Below are positions 35,405 to 45,651 of a stretch of DNA of 64,000 nt, one piece after another. Source of the DNA: Vibrio hepatarius. GTDB lineage: Bacteria > Pseudomonadota > Gammaproteobacteria > Enterobacterales > Vibrionaceae. The notes beneath the pieces are model-generated. The model did not search any database, had not been told where the DNA came from, and saw nothing but the letters and a program-made list of their open reading frames with translations. The position numbers and the translations under genes are program-made. Positions within the stretch are counted from its first letter, which is position 1. The number at the start of each line of letters is the position of its first letter. The stretch lies in assembly GCF_011806575.1 (NCBI RefSeq), contig NZ_JAATOO010000005.1, forward strand, positions 124,001 to 188,000. Direction: 5' to 3'.

Positions 35405-35717
35405 CGTGACAAACTCACTTTTCTCACTCAATGCAGCAAATTGTAGACATAATGTTAAATTAATATTTACTGAAGTTAACTACAATTTTCACCACTCAAC
35501 AGTAAAAACAACTGCAAAAAAATCCTATAGAAGTAAAATTAACTGGAGTGATTGTTTAACAGTAGAGCTGACTGAATAGTATGCAAAGACACTGATATTC
35601 CACCAGTTACATTTTAATGACCAAACGTATACCATGGCATTCCCCCTTGCCATTTATGGATTAACACGCTCGTCTTAATAACACTCTGTTGTTTATTTGT
35701 GCGTTTAGGAAACAAGT
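35405..35717. promoter_or_regulatory. Intergenic region with repeated AACAGTA/ACTG boxes
   Basis: 313 bases between divergent genes. AACAGTA, six bases, then ACTG occurs twice (35498-35514 and 35558-35574), exactly 60 bases apart. Related ACTG/AACT words lie nearby (35469-35482 and 35540-35546). They may be binding sites of one regulator for ctlX, the ABC exporter or both. No regulator gene is adjacent. Confidence 0.4.
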
Positions 35718-37571
35718 ATGTTTAAGAAATTTGAGGGATTTACTAAACCCTTCCCCGATGAAGAACCCACGCAGCCGCCAAGTGGCATTTTGGCCTTCTG
35801 TCGTTATTACACACGTGGGTTTGAAATTCCGCTGATCATCATGTCAATCATGTCGACCATCGTAGCGGTTGTCGAAGTCTCACTGTTTGGCGCAATGGGT
35901 AACTTGGTTGACTGGCTCTCCACCAGCAATCCGGAAACCTTCTGGCAAGAAAACAGCAGCCAACTGATCTTTTACGGCGTGCTGCTTGTGATCGTGATGC
36001 CGATTTTGGTGGTGGGATATTCGTTGCTGATCCACCAAACTCTGCTTGGCAACTACCCGATGTCTATCCGCTGGCTTGCGCACCGCTATTTGCTTAAGCA
36101 GAGCATTAACTTTTATCAGGATGACTTTGCAGGCCGCGTCGCGACGAAAGTGATGCAAACCTCGCTCGCGGTTCGAGAAACAGTAATGAAAACCATGGAC
36201 GTGTTCGTCTATGTCTCAGTCTATTTCACTTCGATGGTGGTGTTGCTGGCGCAAGCTGACATCCGCTTGATGATCCCGATGCTTATTTGGCTAACTTGCT
36301 ACGTCAGCATCCAGATCTACTTTGTCCCTAAGTTAAAGCGTGTGGCCTCTGAGCAAGCAGACGCCCGTTCTACCATGACCGGACGCATCGTTGATAGTTA
36401 CACCAATATCGCAACGGTGAAGTTGTTCTCGCACAGCAAACGTGAAACCGATTACGCAGAAAAAGGCATGCGCGGCTTTCTTGATACGGTCTACCGCCAA
36501 ATGCGTTTGGTTACAGGCTTTGACGTTGCGGTTGAAATCACCAACTACATTTTGGTGTTCTCAATTGGCGCATTGTCCGTCTACCTGTGGATGGATAACT
36601 CAATCAGCGTAGGTGCGATTGCCATCGCTATTGCACTGGCACTGCGTATCAATGGTATGTCGATGTGGATCATGTGGGAAGTCGGCGCGCTGTTTGAAAA
36701 CATGGGGACCGTGGTTGATGGGATGAAAACGCTCGCAAAACCGGTGGATATCCAAGACAAACCTGGCGCGAAAGACCTCGTGGTGCGTGAAGGTGGTATC
36801 GAGTTCGATAATGTTAGCTTCCACTACGGCGACAAAACCAAAGGCGTGATCAGCAACCTAAACCTAAACATCAAACCCGGTGAGAAAGTCGGCTTGGTTG
36901 GTCGCTCTGGCGCGGGTAAATCCACCTTGGTTAACTTGTTGTTGCGCTTCCACGACGTAGAAGACGGCAAGATTAAGATTGATGGCCAAGTGATCTCTGA
37001 CGTCACACAAGACTCGCTACGGGCGAAAATTGGTATGGTGACGCAAGATACTTCGCTGCTACACCGTTCAATTCGCGACAACATTCTTTACGGCAATCCA
37101 GACGCTACAGAGGAAGATTTGCTGCGCGCGACCAAACAGGCGCACGCCCATGAGTTTATCGAAACTCTCAGCGACCCATTCGGCAATACAGGTTACGACG
37201 CGCAAGTTGGTGAACGCGGGGTGAAACTCTCGGGTGGTCAGCGTCAGCGTATCGCGATCTCTCGTGTGCTCCTTAAAGATGCGCCGTTACTGATTTTGGA
37301 TGAGGCCACCTCAGCATTAGATTCGGAAGTCGAAGCGGCCATTCAGGAAAGCTTAAACGAGTTGATGCAAGGCAAGACGGTCATCGCAATTGCGCATCGC
37401 TTGTCGACTATCGCCGCGATGGATCGCTTGATCGTGCTAGACAAAGGTGAAGTGGTTGAACAAGGCACTCACCAAGAACTTGTCCAAAGCAACGGCATCT
37501 ACGCACAATTGTGGGCGCACCAGACCGGGGGGTTTATTGGCGATCAAGAAGACGCAAAACAAAGAGCCTAA
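35718..37571 (+). CDS. ABC exporter, fused permease and ATPase
   Basis: A 617-aa half-transporter. A soluble N-terminal tail of about 35 residues precedes the six-helix domain (about 40-330). The ATPase domain has Walker A GRSGAGKST near residue 394, signature LSGGQRQR near 504, Walker B LLILDEATSALD near 523, and H-loop AIAHRLS. All motifs are intact. TAGGA precedes the ATG. Cargo cannot be predicted; homologues are annotated as multidrug or lipid exporters. It ends at a terminator shared with the HD-GYP gene. Confidence 0.92.
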   Translation: MFKKFEGFTKPFPDEEPTQPPSGILAFCRYYTRGFEIPLIIMSIMSTIVAVVEVSLFGAMGNLVDWLSTSNPETFWQENSSQLIFYGVLLVIVMPILVVGYSLLIHQTLLGNYPMSIRWLAHRYLLKQSINFYQDDFAGRVATKVMQTSLAVRETVMKTMDVFVYVSVYFTSMVVLLAQADIRLMIPMLIWLTCYVSIQIYFVPKLKRVASEQADARSTMTGRIVDSYTNIATVKLFSHSKRETDYAEKGMRGFLDTVYRQMRLVTGFDVAVEITNYILVFSIGALSVYLWMDNSISVGAIAIAIALALRINGMSMWIMWEVGALFENMGTVVDGMKTLAKPVDIQDKPGAKDLVVREGGIEFDNVSFHYGDKTKGVISNLNLNIKPGEKVGLVGRSGAGKSTLVNLLLRFHDVEDGKIKIDGQVISDVTQDSLRAKIGMVTQDTSLLHRSIRDNILYGNPDATEEDLLRATKQAHAHEFIETLSDPFGNTGYDAQVGERGVKLSGGQRQRIAISRVLLKDAPLLILDEATSALDSEVEAAIQESLNELMQGKTVIAIAHRLSTIAAMDRLIVLDKGEVVEQGTHQELVQSNGIYAQLWAHQTGGFIGDQEDAKQRA

Positions 37572-37584
37572 CTTTAGCCCTTTA

Positions 37585-37612
37585 AAAGCCAGTCATAAGT
37601 TGACTGGCTTTT
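37585..37612. terminator. Bidirectional terminator embedded in HD-GYP stop
   Basis: AAAGCCAGTCA (37585-37595) pairs with TGACTGGCTTT (37601-37611) across five bases. The minus-strand stop codon of the HD-GYP gene (37593-37595) lies inside the stem, so one hairpin serves both convergent genes. Confidence 0.8.
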
Positions 37613-38729
37613 TCATCTCAATAAAACAATCGGGGGATTCATCACCAAATTCTTCAGCGATCTTAATAAACTTTTGTTCTTGTTCAATAAATGCTCCAAT
37701 AACTTCAGGGTCAAAATGCTGACCTTCACCCGCCATAATAATTTGCTTAGCGTCTTCATGCGTCATGGGATCTTTATATACCCTGCGACATCTCAACGCA
37801 TCATAAACATCTGCCAACGCCATCAACCTTGCGCTCAATGGAATTGCATCACCATTATAACCATTAGGGTAACCTGAACCATTCCACTTCTCATGGTGAC
37901 TATAGGCGATTTCCTTGGCGACGGTAATTAGCTCATTCTCTGCACCAGAAAGCTTCTCTGCTTTCTCCAACGCGAGTAAACCGAGAGTCGTATGCCTTTT
38001 CATGATTTCAAATTCTTCGTCGGTTAACTTGCCTGGTTTGAGTAAGATCGAGTCGACTATGCCAACTTTACCAATGTCGTGAAGCGGCGCAGCCTTAAAA
38101 TACGTATCGATCATTTTTGGTGTCAGGAAGTCGCTGTAACGAGGTTTTTCAGCCAACTTTTCAGCCAAGAGTTTGACATAATGTTGAGTGCGCAAAATAT
38201 GGTTGCCGGTTTCCGGGTCACGAGTTTCCGCCAAACTAGCGAGCGCAAACACCACCGCATCCTGCATTCTATCTAACTCAGAAGAGCGTTTTACTACCTG
38301 TTTCTCAAGGTAACCATTTTGATTGAGTAAGATATCTTTTGAACGTTTATTTTGCAGATGGGTTTTAACTCGCGAGCGCAGTAACGGAATACTCACGGGC
38401 TTATGTATGTAATCCGCGGCACCTAATTCAAAGCCTAGCTTCTCATCTTCTGGTGAGTTTTTTCCTGTCAGGAATACAACTGGAATATTACACGTATCAC
38501 GGTCGGCTCTTACAGTTCGGATCACATCATACCCAGTCATATCAGGCATCACGATATCCAGCAAAATTAGATCGACATCAAACTGTTTCAGTATGCACAG
38601 TGCCATTTCACCACTTTTGGCCGCTTTTACATGGTAAAGATTTTTCAACCCTTGTGCCATAAAAGCGAGATTATCCGCAGAATCATCAACTATCAGTACA
38701 GTGCAATCACGTAAGTTTCCTGTAGGCAT
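37593..38729 (-). CDS. HD-GYP response regulator (c-di-GMP phosphodiesterase)
   Basis: A 378-aa two-domain response regulator. The receiver (about 9-125) has the phosphorylation site Asp58 in LILLDIVMPD and Lys110 in YIHKP. A coil links it to the HD-GYP domain (about 160-365), with metal ligands His217-Asp218 (LHDIGKVGI) and the GYP motif at 286-288 (GSGYPNG), plus LADVYDALRCRR. Such enzymes hydrolyse cyclic di-GMP, and all key residues are present. GGGA precedes the ATG. It is divergent from a hybrid kinase, which is probably its partner. Confidence 0.92.
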   Translation of the reverse strand: MPTGNLRDCTVLIVDDSADNLAFMAQGLKNLYHVKAAKSGEMALCILKQFDVDLILLDIVMPDMTGYDVIRTVRADRDTCNIPVVFLTGKNSPEDEKLGFELGAADYIHKPVSIPLLRSRVKTHLQNKRSKDILLNQNGYLEKQVVKRSSELDRMQDAVVFALASLAETRDPETGNHILRTQHYVKLLAEKLAEKPRYSDFLTPKMIDTYFKAAPLHDIGKVGIVDSILLKPGKLTDEEFEIMKRHTTLGLLALEKAEKLSGAENELITVAKEIAYSHHEKWNGSGYPNGYNGDAIPLSARLMALADVYDALRCRRVYKDPMTHEDAKQIIMAGEGQHFDPEVIGAFIEQEQKFIKIAEEFGDESPDCFIEMKKPVNL

Positions 38730-38870
38730 AAAAATATCCCAAAAAAGTTTATCTAATGATGAAAGTATGACTAGAGTTATTAGTAACTATTTATCAGTAA
38801 TTAATCTTTAATAACTATAGACAATTTATTTCTACATTTGTCAGTAATTACTCATGGAAGATAAACTTTA

Positions 38871-41800
38871 GTGCTATCAATACGAACGTTATTCAAACTG
38901 CTGTTCCTCACCATGGGAATATGTGCTATTGCAATGTTCTTAGTGACGAACAAGGTCTCCGATCTGCGTATGCAAAGTCGCGCATACCAACATGACTTGC
39001 ACAACTATTATCGGTTATCTCAAGAGCTCAAACAGAGCTCAGATCATTTAACCAAATTTGCACGAGCCTATGTAGTGACAAGCGACGATTACTGGGAAGA
39101 ACTGTTTAACTTGGTACTGGCTATTCGCAATGGTGACATCCCTACCCCAAGCGGAAATGAATACGAGTACTGGGATTTAGTCGCAAATTCAGCGGCTCAT
39201 AAGCCGGATGTCAATCAACCTCAAGGGGTACCGCTGTTAGTTCGGCTCAGAGAGTCCGGTATTAGTGAAGCGGAGTTTCTTGAGCTTAAAGGAGCACTTA
39301 CGCTCTCTGATGAACTAGTCGACATCGAACGCGAGGCATTTTTGGCCGTCAAAGGTATTACTAGGCAAGAAGACGGTACGGAAATAGACACAGGGGAGCC
39401 TAACCTAGCGTACGCACAAGCCCTTCTTTACAGCAAAAAATATTTTGCCGAAAAGGCAAAGATCATGAGTGCGATTGGTTCCGCACACCAAGCGATTGTT
39501 TTGCGGATTGAAAACGACATTGCTGATGTTGATGAACAAGCGGTGGTATATAAGCAGCTCTATTTGTTATTAATGGTGGTCTTGATTACATCAATTGTGC
39601 TCTCATTTACACTTCTATGGCATCTCTACATTAATCCACTGAGCACACTACTGAACAAAGTGGTCCACCAAGTTAGAGAGAAAGATTACGCCTTCACCAT
39701 TACCCAAAAAGCCTACGCTGAGCTACAGCATTTTATCGATAGTCTCAATGTGGTTTTTCACCATATCACCGAACAACTAAAGCAAAACACTCTATTTAAA
39801 GATTTCAATATTGTACTTAGAACGAGTCAATCAACACTCAACTTATGTCAGGAAGTCACCCAGTTCCTGCTACACCAGTTCCCGGTTCAACAGATTGGAC
39901 TGTCACTGTACCGAGAGAATCAGTTGGTACGCATAGCTGGTGCTGGCCACACAGGCAACCAAACACAGCACATTTCCGATGCCTGCTCGACCGAGCTAAG
40001 TGTCCTGCTCTCAGGGAAACCCTATTGTATGAAATCACTCGCTGGCAAATATACTATGCCAATCAATGGTGGAACCCTTGAGCTTAATGAGCTTTATTAC
40101 TTCCCTCTTTGTGTTAATGATCAGCCTATTGCACTGCTAGAAGTCGGTACCATTAGTGGCTTAACTGACACACATTACCAATGGTTGAGCCAGATGCTTG
40201 ATGATTTAGCCGTCAGTATTCAGCTTAGCCAAAACGTTGAATTGCAAAGAAAAGCAGAGCAAAAAGTGTTGGAGCAATCTCAGCTAAACCAAGAGATCTT
40301 AAATGCGACTCCCAACCCTATGTATTGCCTATCACCACAGGGTAAATACCTAACGGTTAACGCTAAATTCAGTGAGCTGTGTGGCATAGCGATAGAAGAT
40401 ATTATCGGTAAAACACCACAAGATGTTTTTAGCCAGCAACCGGCATCGCAGTGCTTTACCGATGTTCACCAGCAGCTTAGCCGTCAAAAAGGCTCCAAGA
40501 ATTACGAACTTTCACTGCTTGATGAGAATCAGCAAGAACGCGATATGTTAGTGTGTGAAGCGTCGTTCAATAACAGTCAAGGCGTGGTATCGGGCATTGT
40601 CGGAATCCTGTTGGACTTAACAGAGCGTAAACAGATGGAAACCGAATTACGTGATGCAAAAGATACCGCAGATGCGATGAGCCGCGCCAAAGGTGAATTT
40701 TTGGCTAATATGAGTCACGAGATTCGTACACCAATGAACGGCATATTGGGTATGGTGCATTTAGCGCTCAATACCGAACTCGACCCAGCACAACACAAAT
40801 ATTTAACCCGCATCAATGAGTCAGCCAAAAACCTACTTGGCATCATCAATGATATCCTCGATTTTTCAAAAATTGAGGCAGGCAAACTCAGCGTTGAAGA
40901 GATAGATTTTTGTTTAGATGAAGTGTTTGACAACCTCACCAACATCATTTCATTTAAGGCACAAGAGAAAAAAATCGAATTTCTTTTTGATATCGACCCA
41001 CAGGTTCCGATCAATCTCATTGGCGACCCACTTCGCGTTGGTCAAGTACTCGTCAATTTGTGTGGCAATGCTATCAAGTTTACTGAGCAGGGAGAAATAC
41101 TTGTTTCAGTGACTCCAGAGTTACTTACTGAGCGTGAAGTCGTACTCCACTTCGCGGTTAAAGATACGGGTATTGGGATTGACAAAGAAAAAGTGGCTCA
41201 CTTGTTTGATGCCTTTTCTCAAGCAGACAGCAGTGTCACACGCGAGTATGGCGGTACAGGGCTTGGTTTAAGTATCAGCAAACAGCTGGTCGAATTGATG
41301 GGTGGCCAACTTAGCGTTAGTAGTACACCCGGGGTCGGCTCAACCTTTTCATTCACCATCATATTTGGCCTGCAAGAGGCTAAAATGCGCGATATTGCCA
41401 AACCCGTTTCCGGGCTGGCGGGTAAACGTGCGTTGGTGGTCGATGATAACGACTCAGCACGCAATATCTTAGTCACACTGCTTAACGCGATGCACTTTGA
41501 CGCCAAAGCGGTCAGCAATGGTTTCGAAGCACTCGATGAAATACGCCAACATCAGTTTGACATGTTGTTTGTTGACTGGAATATGCCGGGATTGAACGGC
41601 GTCGAAATGTTACAAACCGCCCAAAAAGAACGTTTGTTGGAGCAATCAAAATGCTTCTTAGTCACCGCTTACGGACGTGAAATTTCCCTCGACCAAACCA
41701 TCTCTAAAGTCATTGATTCTCTGATCGTTAAACCCGTCAATCCCTCCAATCTCCTCGATGCGATTATGAACAGTTTTGGGATTGAACAAGTCGCACACAT

Positions 41801-42845
41801 TCAGAAATCAAAACAATTGGAAAAACCCGTATTCGCACAACAAACCATACTGTTAGTTGAGGATAATAAGATCAACCAAGAAGTGGCGCTCGGATTGCTC
41901 CATGGCACCAACCTTACCGTCCTCACCGCCGAAAATGGCCAGCAAGCGATTGATATGCTTAAACAGCACTCTATCGATCTGATATTGATGGACATGCAAA
42001 TGCCAGTACTGGATGGAGTGTCAGCGACCGAGCAAATAAGACGCGACCCGAAATGGGAGAAGCTCCCCATCATCGCAATGACTGCCAATGCAATGCAAAG
42101 TGACGTGAAACGCTGTTTAGATGCTGGTATGAATGCCCATCTAGCCAAACCTATTAACGTACATAATCTTTATGAGGCGCTACACCAATATTTACGCCCA
42201 GAAGATAATAATTTAGATCTAACAACCCTCTCTGCCGACCAGAGTTCAGCAAATTTATCCGATCTCCCCACCTTGTCAGGCATCAACGTAGAACAAGCCA
42301 TCTTCAACACTGGCGGTGATAAAGAGAGTTACTTAGCTATATTGATGCGTTTCTTAGAGACGCAACACCAAGAGCTCCCGATGTTTAAAGAAGTGATCAT
42401 TAAGGAAGATTGGAAGATGGCCGCCAGTATGGCGCATACCCTCAAAGGTTCTTCAGCAAATTTGGGCGTCGAGTTACTTTCTCAGCTTGCCGCTAAAATG
42501 GAAGAAAGTATTGAAGACAAGAGCCAAATGGCGTTGGAAGAACTAGAGATATGTCAGTCTATGATTGATAAGTTACGCACCCAGTTGAAACAATGGCAAT
42601 CAAATCAACATCAAAATAGTGCTTCAGAAGACAAGACCCAACCAGAACTTTACCAGCACGTAGTGGATCTCGTTGAAGCGTATGATGTTGAAGCTTTATC
42701 TGTAATTAAAGAGACACAACATTTTAGCGAGTGGACTGAAGATCAAAAACAACAGTTAATCGATGCAATCGAAGGATTTGAATTTGAGTTGGCTAAAGAC
42801 TTACTTGAGCAGTTCCCTAAGCCCAAAAATCAAACCACTCATTAA
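38871..42845 (+). CDS. Large hybrid sensor histidine kinase with HPt domain
   Basis: Membrane sensor kinase of 1324 aa, GTG start with GGAAG 11 bases upstream. Helix 1 (about 7-25), a periplasmic helical domain (about 30-225), helix 2 (about 230-255), a HAMP-like linker, a GAF-like part (about 310-460), a PAS domain (about 475-590), HisKA with His616 ([12 protein letters not shown]), HATPase (GTGLGLSI), receiver 1 with Asp902 (FVDWNMPG), receiver 2 with Asp1041 (LMDMQMPV), and an HPt domain with His1189 (MAHTLKGSS) follow in order. It can run a complete phosphorelay alone. The likely output is the divergent HD-GYP regulator. Signal unknown. Confidence 0.92.
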   Translation: MLSIRTLFKLLFLTMGICAIAMFLVTNKVSDLRMQSRAYQHDLHNYYRLSQELKQSSDHLTKFARAYVVTSDDYWEELFNLVLAIRNGDIPTPSGNEYEYWDLVANSAAHKPDVNQPQGVPLLVRLRESGISEAEFLELKGALTLSDELVDIEREAFLAVKGITRQEDGTEIDTGEPNLAYAQALLYSKKYFAEKAKIMSAIGSAHQAIVLRIENDIADVDEQAVVYKQLYLLLMVVLITSIVLSFTLLWHLYINPLSTLLNKVVHQVREKDYAFTITQKAYAELQHFIDSLNVVFHHITEQLKQNTLFKDFNIVLRTSQSTLNLCQEVTQFLLHQFPVQQIGLSLYRENQLVRIAGAGHTGNQTQHISDACSTELSVLLSGKPYCMKSLAGKYTMPINGGTLELNELYYFPLCVNDQPIALLEVGTISGLTDTHYQWLSQMLDDLAVSIQLSQNVELQRKAEQKVLEQSQLNQEILNATPNPMYCLSPQGKYLTVNAKFSELCGIAIEDIIGKTPQDVFSQQPASQCFTDVHQQLSRQKGSKNYELSLLDENQQERDMLVCEASFNNSQGVVSGIVGILLDLTERKQMETELRDAKDTADAMSRAKGEFLANMSHEIRTPMNGILGMVHLALNTELDPAQHKYLTRINESAKNLLGIINDILDFSKIEAGKLSVEEIDFCLDEVFDNLTNIISFKAQEKKIEFLFDIDPQVPINLIGDPLRVGQVLVNLCGNAIKFTEQGEILVSVTPELLTEREVVLHFAVKDTGIGIDKEKVAHLFDAFSQADSSVTREYGGTGLGLSISKQLVELMGGQLSVSSTPGVGSTFSFTIIFGLQEAKMRDIAKPVSGLAGKRALVVDDNDSARNILVTLLNAMHFDAKAVSNGFEALDEIRQHQFDMLFVDWNMPGLNGVEMLQTAQKERLLEQSKCFLVTAYGREISLDQTISKVIDSLIVKPVNPSNLLDAIMNSFGIEQVAHIQKSKQLEKPVFAQQTILLVEDNKINQEVALGLLHGTNLTVLTAENGQQAIDMLKQHSIDLILMDMQMPVLDGVSATEQIRRDPKWEKLPIIAMTANAMQSDVKRCLDAGMNAHLAKPINVHNLYEALHQYLRPEDNNLDLTTLSADQSSANLSDLPTLSGINVEQAIFNTGGDKESYLAILMRFLETQHQELPMFKEVIIKEDWKMAASMAHTLKGSSANLGVELLSQLAAKMEESIEDKSQMALEELEICQSMIDKLRTQLKQWQSNQHQNSASEDKTQPELYQHVVDLVEAYDVEALSVIKETQHFSEWTEDQKQQLIDAIEGFEFELAKDLLEQFPKPKNQTTH

Positions 42846-42928
42846 CGATAAGAGTCATTTACGTATTAGGGGCTAATACAATTAGAGCCGTTGTAACCAA
42901 GCTTAACCCACTACGTTACTAGACTAGG

Positions 42929-43759
42929 CTATCCCTTTACAAAATGTGACTGGTAGTATTTGGGTGTAACGGCAATGCGCTTTTTAAAGTGCTTTTGAAA
43001 GTGAGCTTGATCGGTGAATCCTAACTCGTACGCGACTTGTGCGATCTCCTGACCTGACTTGAGCATCACCTTGGCGCGTTTGATCTTTTCATCCATCAGA
43101 TAAGCGTGCGGTGGTAAGCCATATTGGTGTTTGAATGCGCGTAGCAATTGATAGCGGCTCATTCCGGCTTCGTGTGAAAGCGCTTCTAGCTCGTGGTTAA
43201 GCGCGATTTGATCGAGTAATTTCTCTTTCACCCGCTTAATGGCACTTGATGGCGCAGAGGTCACTTTAGATGGTTCATCTCTCGCTAAAGACGCGTGGAG
43301 AAAATCATAAAAACGGCTTTGTACTTCCAGCAGGCTCGCATCGTTTTTTAACGCTGAAAACAACGACTGATATCGCTGCTTGATTTGGGTGTTGCACTCT
43401 AAATCCGCGTTAAACGGCGTGTAATCCAAACCGGTTTTGCCCGTCTCCGCACTGAGTACTTCTTGTTGCCAAATACCCATCTGCTCGGTATCAACAAACA
43501 GCATATTGTAGGACCACAAACCTGCTTCTGGGTTACACGAATGAACATCTGCGGGGTTAATAGTGACGATATCCCCCATGCCGATTTGATGGGTACGGTT
43601 TCGGTTACGATACAAAGCGCGGCCTTGTTCGATAATGCCGAACGAAAACTCATCATGGGAGTGCGCGTTGTAACAAGCGCTGCTTTGGCTTGCAATTCGC
43701 ATTTCTACCCAAGGCAGAACGGTACTGCATTTAAAGCTCGCGCTGGTGTCCTTTTTCAT
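42929..43759 (-). CDS. AraC-family regulator of LysE-type exporter
   Basis: A 276-aa regulator with an N-terminal cupin (about 25-90; NAHSHDEFSFGIIEQG and MGDIVTINPADVHSC) and a C-terminal AraC double HTH (about 175-270; LEALSHEAGMSRYQLLRAFK and QVAYELGFTDQAHFQKHFKK). It starts 21 bases after the stop of the LysE gene, with GGGAAG upstream, so both are probably one transcript. AraC regulators beside LysE exporters commonly respond to an amino acid; that role is inference here. Confidence 0.9.
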   Translation of the reverse strand: MKKDTSASFKCSTVLPWVEMRIASQSSACYNAHSHDEFSFGIIEQGRALYRNRNRTHQIGMGDIVTINPADVHSCNPEAGLWSYNMLFVDTEQMGIWQQEVLSAETGKTGLDYTPFNADLECNTQIKQRYQSLFSALKNDASLLEVQSRFYDFLHASLARDEPSKVTSAPSSAIKRVKEKLLDQIALNHELEALSHEAGMSRYQLLRAFKHQYGLPPHAYLMDEKIKRAKVMLKSGQEIAQVAYELGFTDQAHFQKHFKKRIAVTPKYYQSHFVKG

Positions 43760-43780
43760 GTTGTTAGCTCTTCCCTGTTG

Positions 43781-44374
43781 CTAAAACCAGATCATACTAA
43801 CAGACGCCAGTAAAGTGATCGCCATGACGCGATTAAAAGTACGCTGCTTACTTGGCGTTTCAAGAAATTTCGTGAACACTTGCCCGAGTATCGCCCAGCA
43901 GCCAACCCCTGCTAAACATGCAACCAGCGAAACCGCGGTAAACACCAACAGCGAGTGCTGTTGATCAAGCTGACCAATCACATACAGACTCACACCCGAC
44001 ATCGCGACCAACCAAGCTTTTGGATTAAGCCATTGCGTGAACCAGCCGCTCCACCAGCCCGATCGCTCGTCGTGATTCATGGTGATGCGTTCAACGGGAG
44101 CAGAATAGATTTTGTAGGCGAGATAAGCGAGAAAAACACTGCCACAGACCTGCAACACAGCTTCCAATCTAGGTAGCCACTGCGCAAAACCATACAGTAA
44201 CGAACCTGAAAAATAGACCACCAAGGCGTAGGACACCGACGCACCAAACACCAGTTTGCATGCTTCGGTTTTTCCTTGCTGTACCGCGGTTGAGATAGCA
44301 AGAATATTAACCGGACCGGGCGTCACCGCGCCCACAAAAGCAAAGCCTATCATCGCTACCAACACATTATCCAT
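43781..44374 (-). CDS. LysE/RhtB-family amino acid exporter
   Basis: A 197-aa inner-membrane permease with about six helices. It has the family opening MIGFAFVGAVTPGPVNILAIST, then FLAYLAYKIYSAP and WLNPKAWLVAMSG. The ATG at 44374 follows AAGGAGGT by 5 bases, a strong ribosome site; an upstream start at 44413 is less likely. Members export basic or neutral amino acids or homoserine lactone. The following AraC gene is its likely regulator. Confidence 0.9.
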   Translation of the reverse strand: MDNVLVAMIGFAFVGAVTPGPVNILAISTAVQQGKTEACKLVFGASVSYALVVYFSGSLLYGFAQWLPRLEAVLQVCGSVFLAYLAYKIYSAPVERITMNHDERSGWWSGWFTQWLNPKAWLVAMSGVSLYVIGQLDQQHSLLVFTAVSLVACLAGVGCWAILGQVFTKFLETPSKQRTFNRVMAITLLASVSMIWF

Positions 44375-44463
44375 CGTGACCTCCTTGTAACGGAATAACG
44401 ACAAGATAGCCAAGACTGGCGCAGAGTTATTGTATGAAATTGCAGGAGCGTAGATAGAAAAAA

Positions 44464-44488
44464 GCCACGCATGGAGCGTGGCAAGTGC
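44464..44488 (-). terminator. Terminator of pirin gene
   Basis: GCCACGC (44464-44470) and GCGTGGC (44476-44482) pair. On the minus strand the stem runs into TTTTTTC, in the right position for the pirin transcript. Confidence 0.7.
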
Positions 44489-44553
44489 TAAATAAGGGTG
44501 GCAGTGGATGTGTCACCTTGTTGCACGTAAATAAGGTTCAAAACAAACCTTAA

Positions 44554-45402
44554 TTAATAGGTTTCAAACACACCTGAACTGTAGTCTTGGATGGTTTGTT
44601 CGATCTCTTTCATACTGTTCATCACGAAAGGACCGTAGTGAACAACAGGCTCATCAATCGGTTCACCGATAAAGATCAGCACACCGCTGTGCTCAAGTGC
44701 ATTCAAGTCAACCAGCTCGCCTTTAGAGAGTAGTACCATCTTGCCTTGTTTGGCTTCGCTACCCGCAACCGTGATGCGACCTTGGTAAACATACAGCATC
44801 ATGTTGAACTGAGCAGGTGTTGCCAGCTCGAGTTGTTTACCCGATTCAGCGCGCCAATCGGCAACCGTTAGCGGTACACCAGTTTTATCTAGTGGGCCTT
44901 GCAGTGCTTGTCCGTTTGCGATCAAAGACCCCGCTAAAACACGCACCAACCCCGCTTGTTCAGTCTGGTTTTCCGTGATCATTTCCGGCTGAAAATCAAA
45001 GTACTGCGCAGGCTTCATTTTGTCGCGCGCAGGTTGATTAATCCAGATTTGGAAGCCGTGTAGATCGCCGTCTTCCATAATTGGCATTTCGCTGTGGATC
45101 ACGCCTCGTCCTGCCGCCATCCATTGCGCTCCGCCTGATTTTAGTTCACCGACGTTGCCCATATGGTCGCGATGTTGGAAATGTCCTTTCAACATGTACG
45201 TCAGTGTTTCAATACCGCGGTGTGGATGCGGAGGAAAACCGCCCACGTAGTCGGCACGTCGATCAGACTTCAATTCATCAACCATCAAGAATGGCGAAAA
45301 ACGGGAGTTATCGAATCCGGCGACTCGCTGAATCTTCACACCGTCACCATCAGAAGTGGCGTGCGCTCTGATTTTTTGTGCGATTTCACGATAGTTGCTC
45401 AT
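44554..45402 (-). CDS. Pirin-family cupin protein
   Basis: A bicupin of 282 aa. The metal site region reads GFPPHPHRGIETLTYML followed by GHFQHRDHMGN, as in pirins and YhhW-type quercetinases, and the second cupin has less conserved ligands. I start at the ATG at 45402, which has GGAG 7 bases upstream, not at 45444. Some members oxidise quercetin; others bind transcription or metabolic proteins, so the role is open. Confidence 0.88.
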   Translation of the reverse strand: MSNYREIAQKIRAHATSDGDGVKIQRVAGFDNSRFSPFLMVDELKSDRRADYVGGFPPHPHRGIETLTYMLKGHFQHRDHMGNVGELKSGGAQWMAAGRGVIHSEMPIMEDGDLHGFQIWINQPARDKMKPAQYFDFQPEMITENQTEQAGLVRVLAGSLIANGQALQGPLDKTGVPLTVADWRAESGKQLELATPAQFNMMLYVYQGRITVAGSEAKQGKMVLLSKGELVDLNALEHSGVLIFIGEPIDEPVVHYGPFVMNSMKEIEQTIQDYSSGVFETY

Positions 45403-45651
45403 AATTCTTCTCCGTCTGAGTGATGTGATAAGTCTATTACGCAAGTAGAAAGACTATGACTGGAGAGATTAGAGCCACTTGTTCGAAAAATTTGAATTAG
45501 TTTGGACTTGACGCACCGCAACCAAGGCACAAGAAAGGTAAATAGCGCGATACTCTCTAACCAGTAGAGGTTTTAAAACCAACAATTGGTAAAGGAACGG
45601 CATCACGTTAAAATGCCCTCACCTTCTCTCAAGGACGTGATAATTACAACG

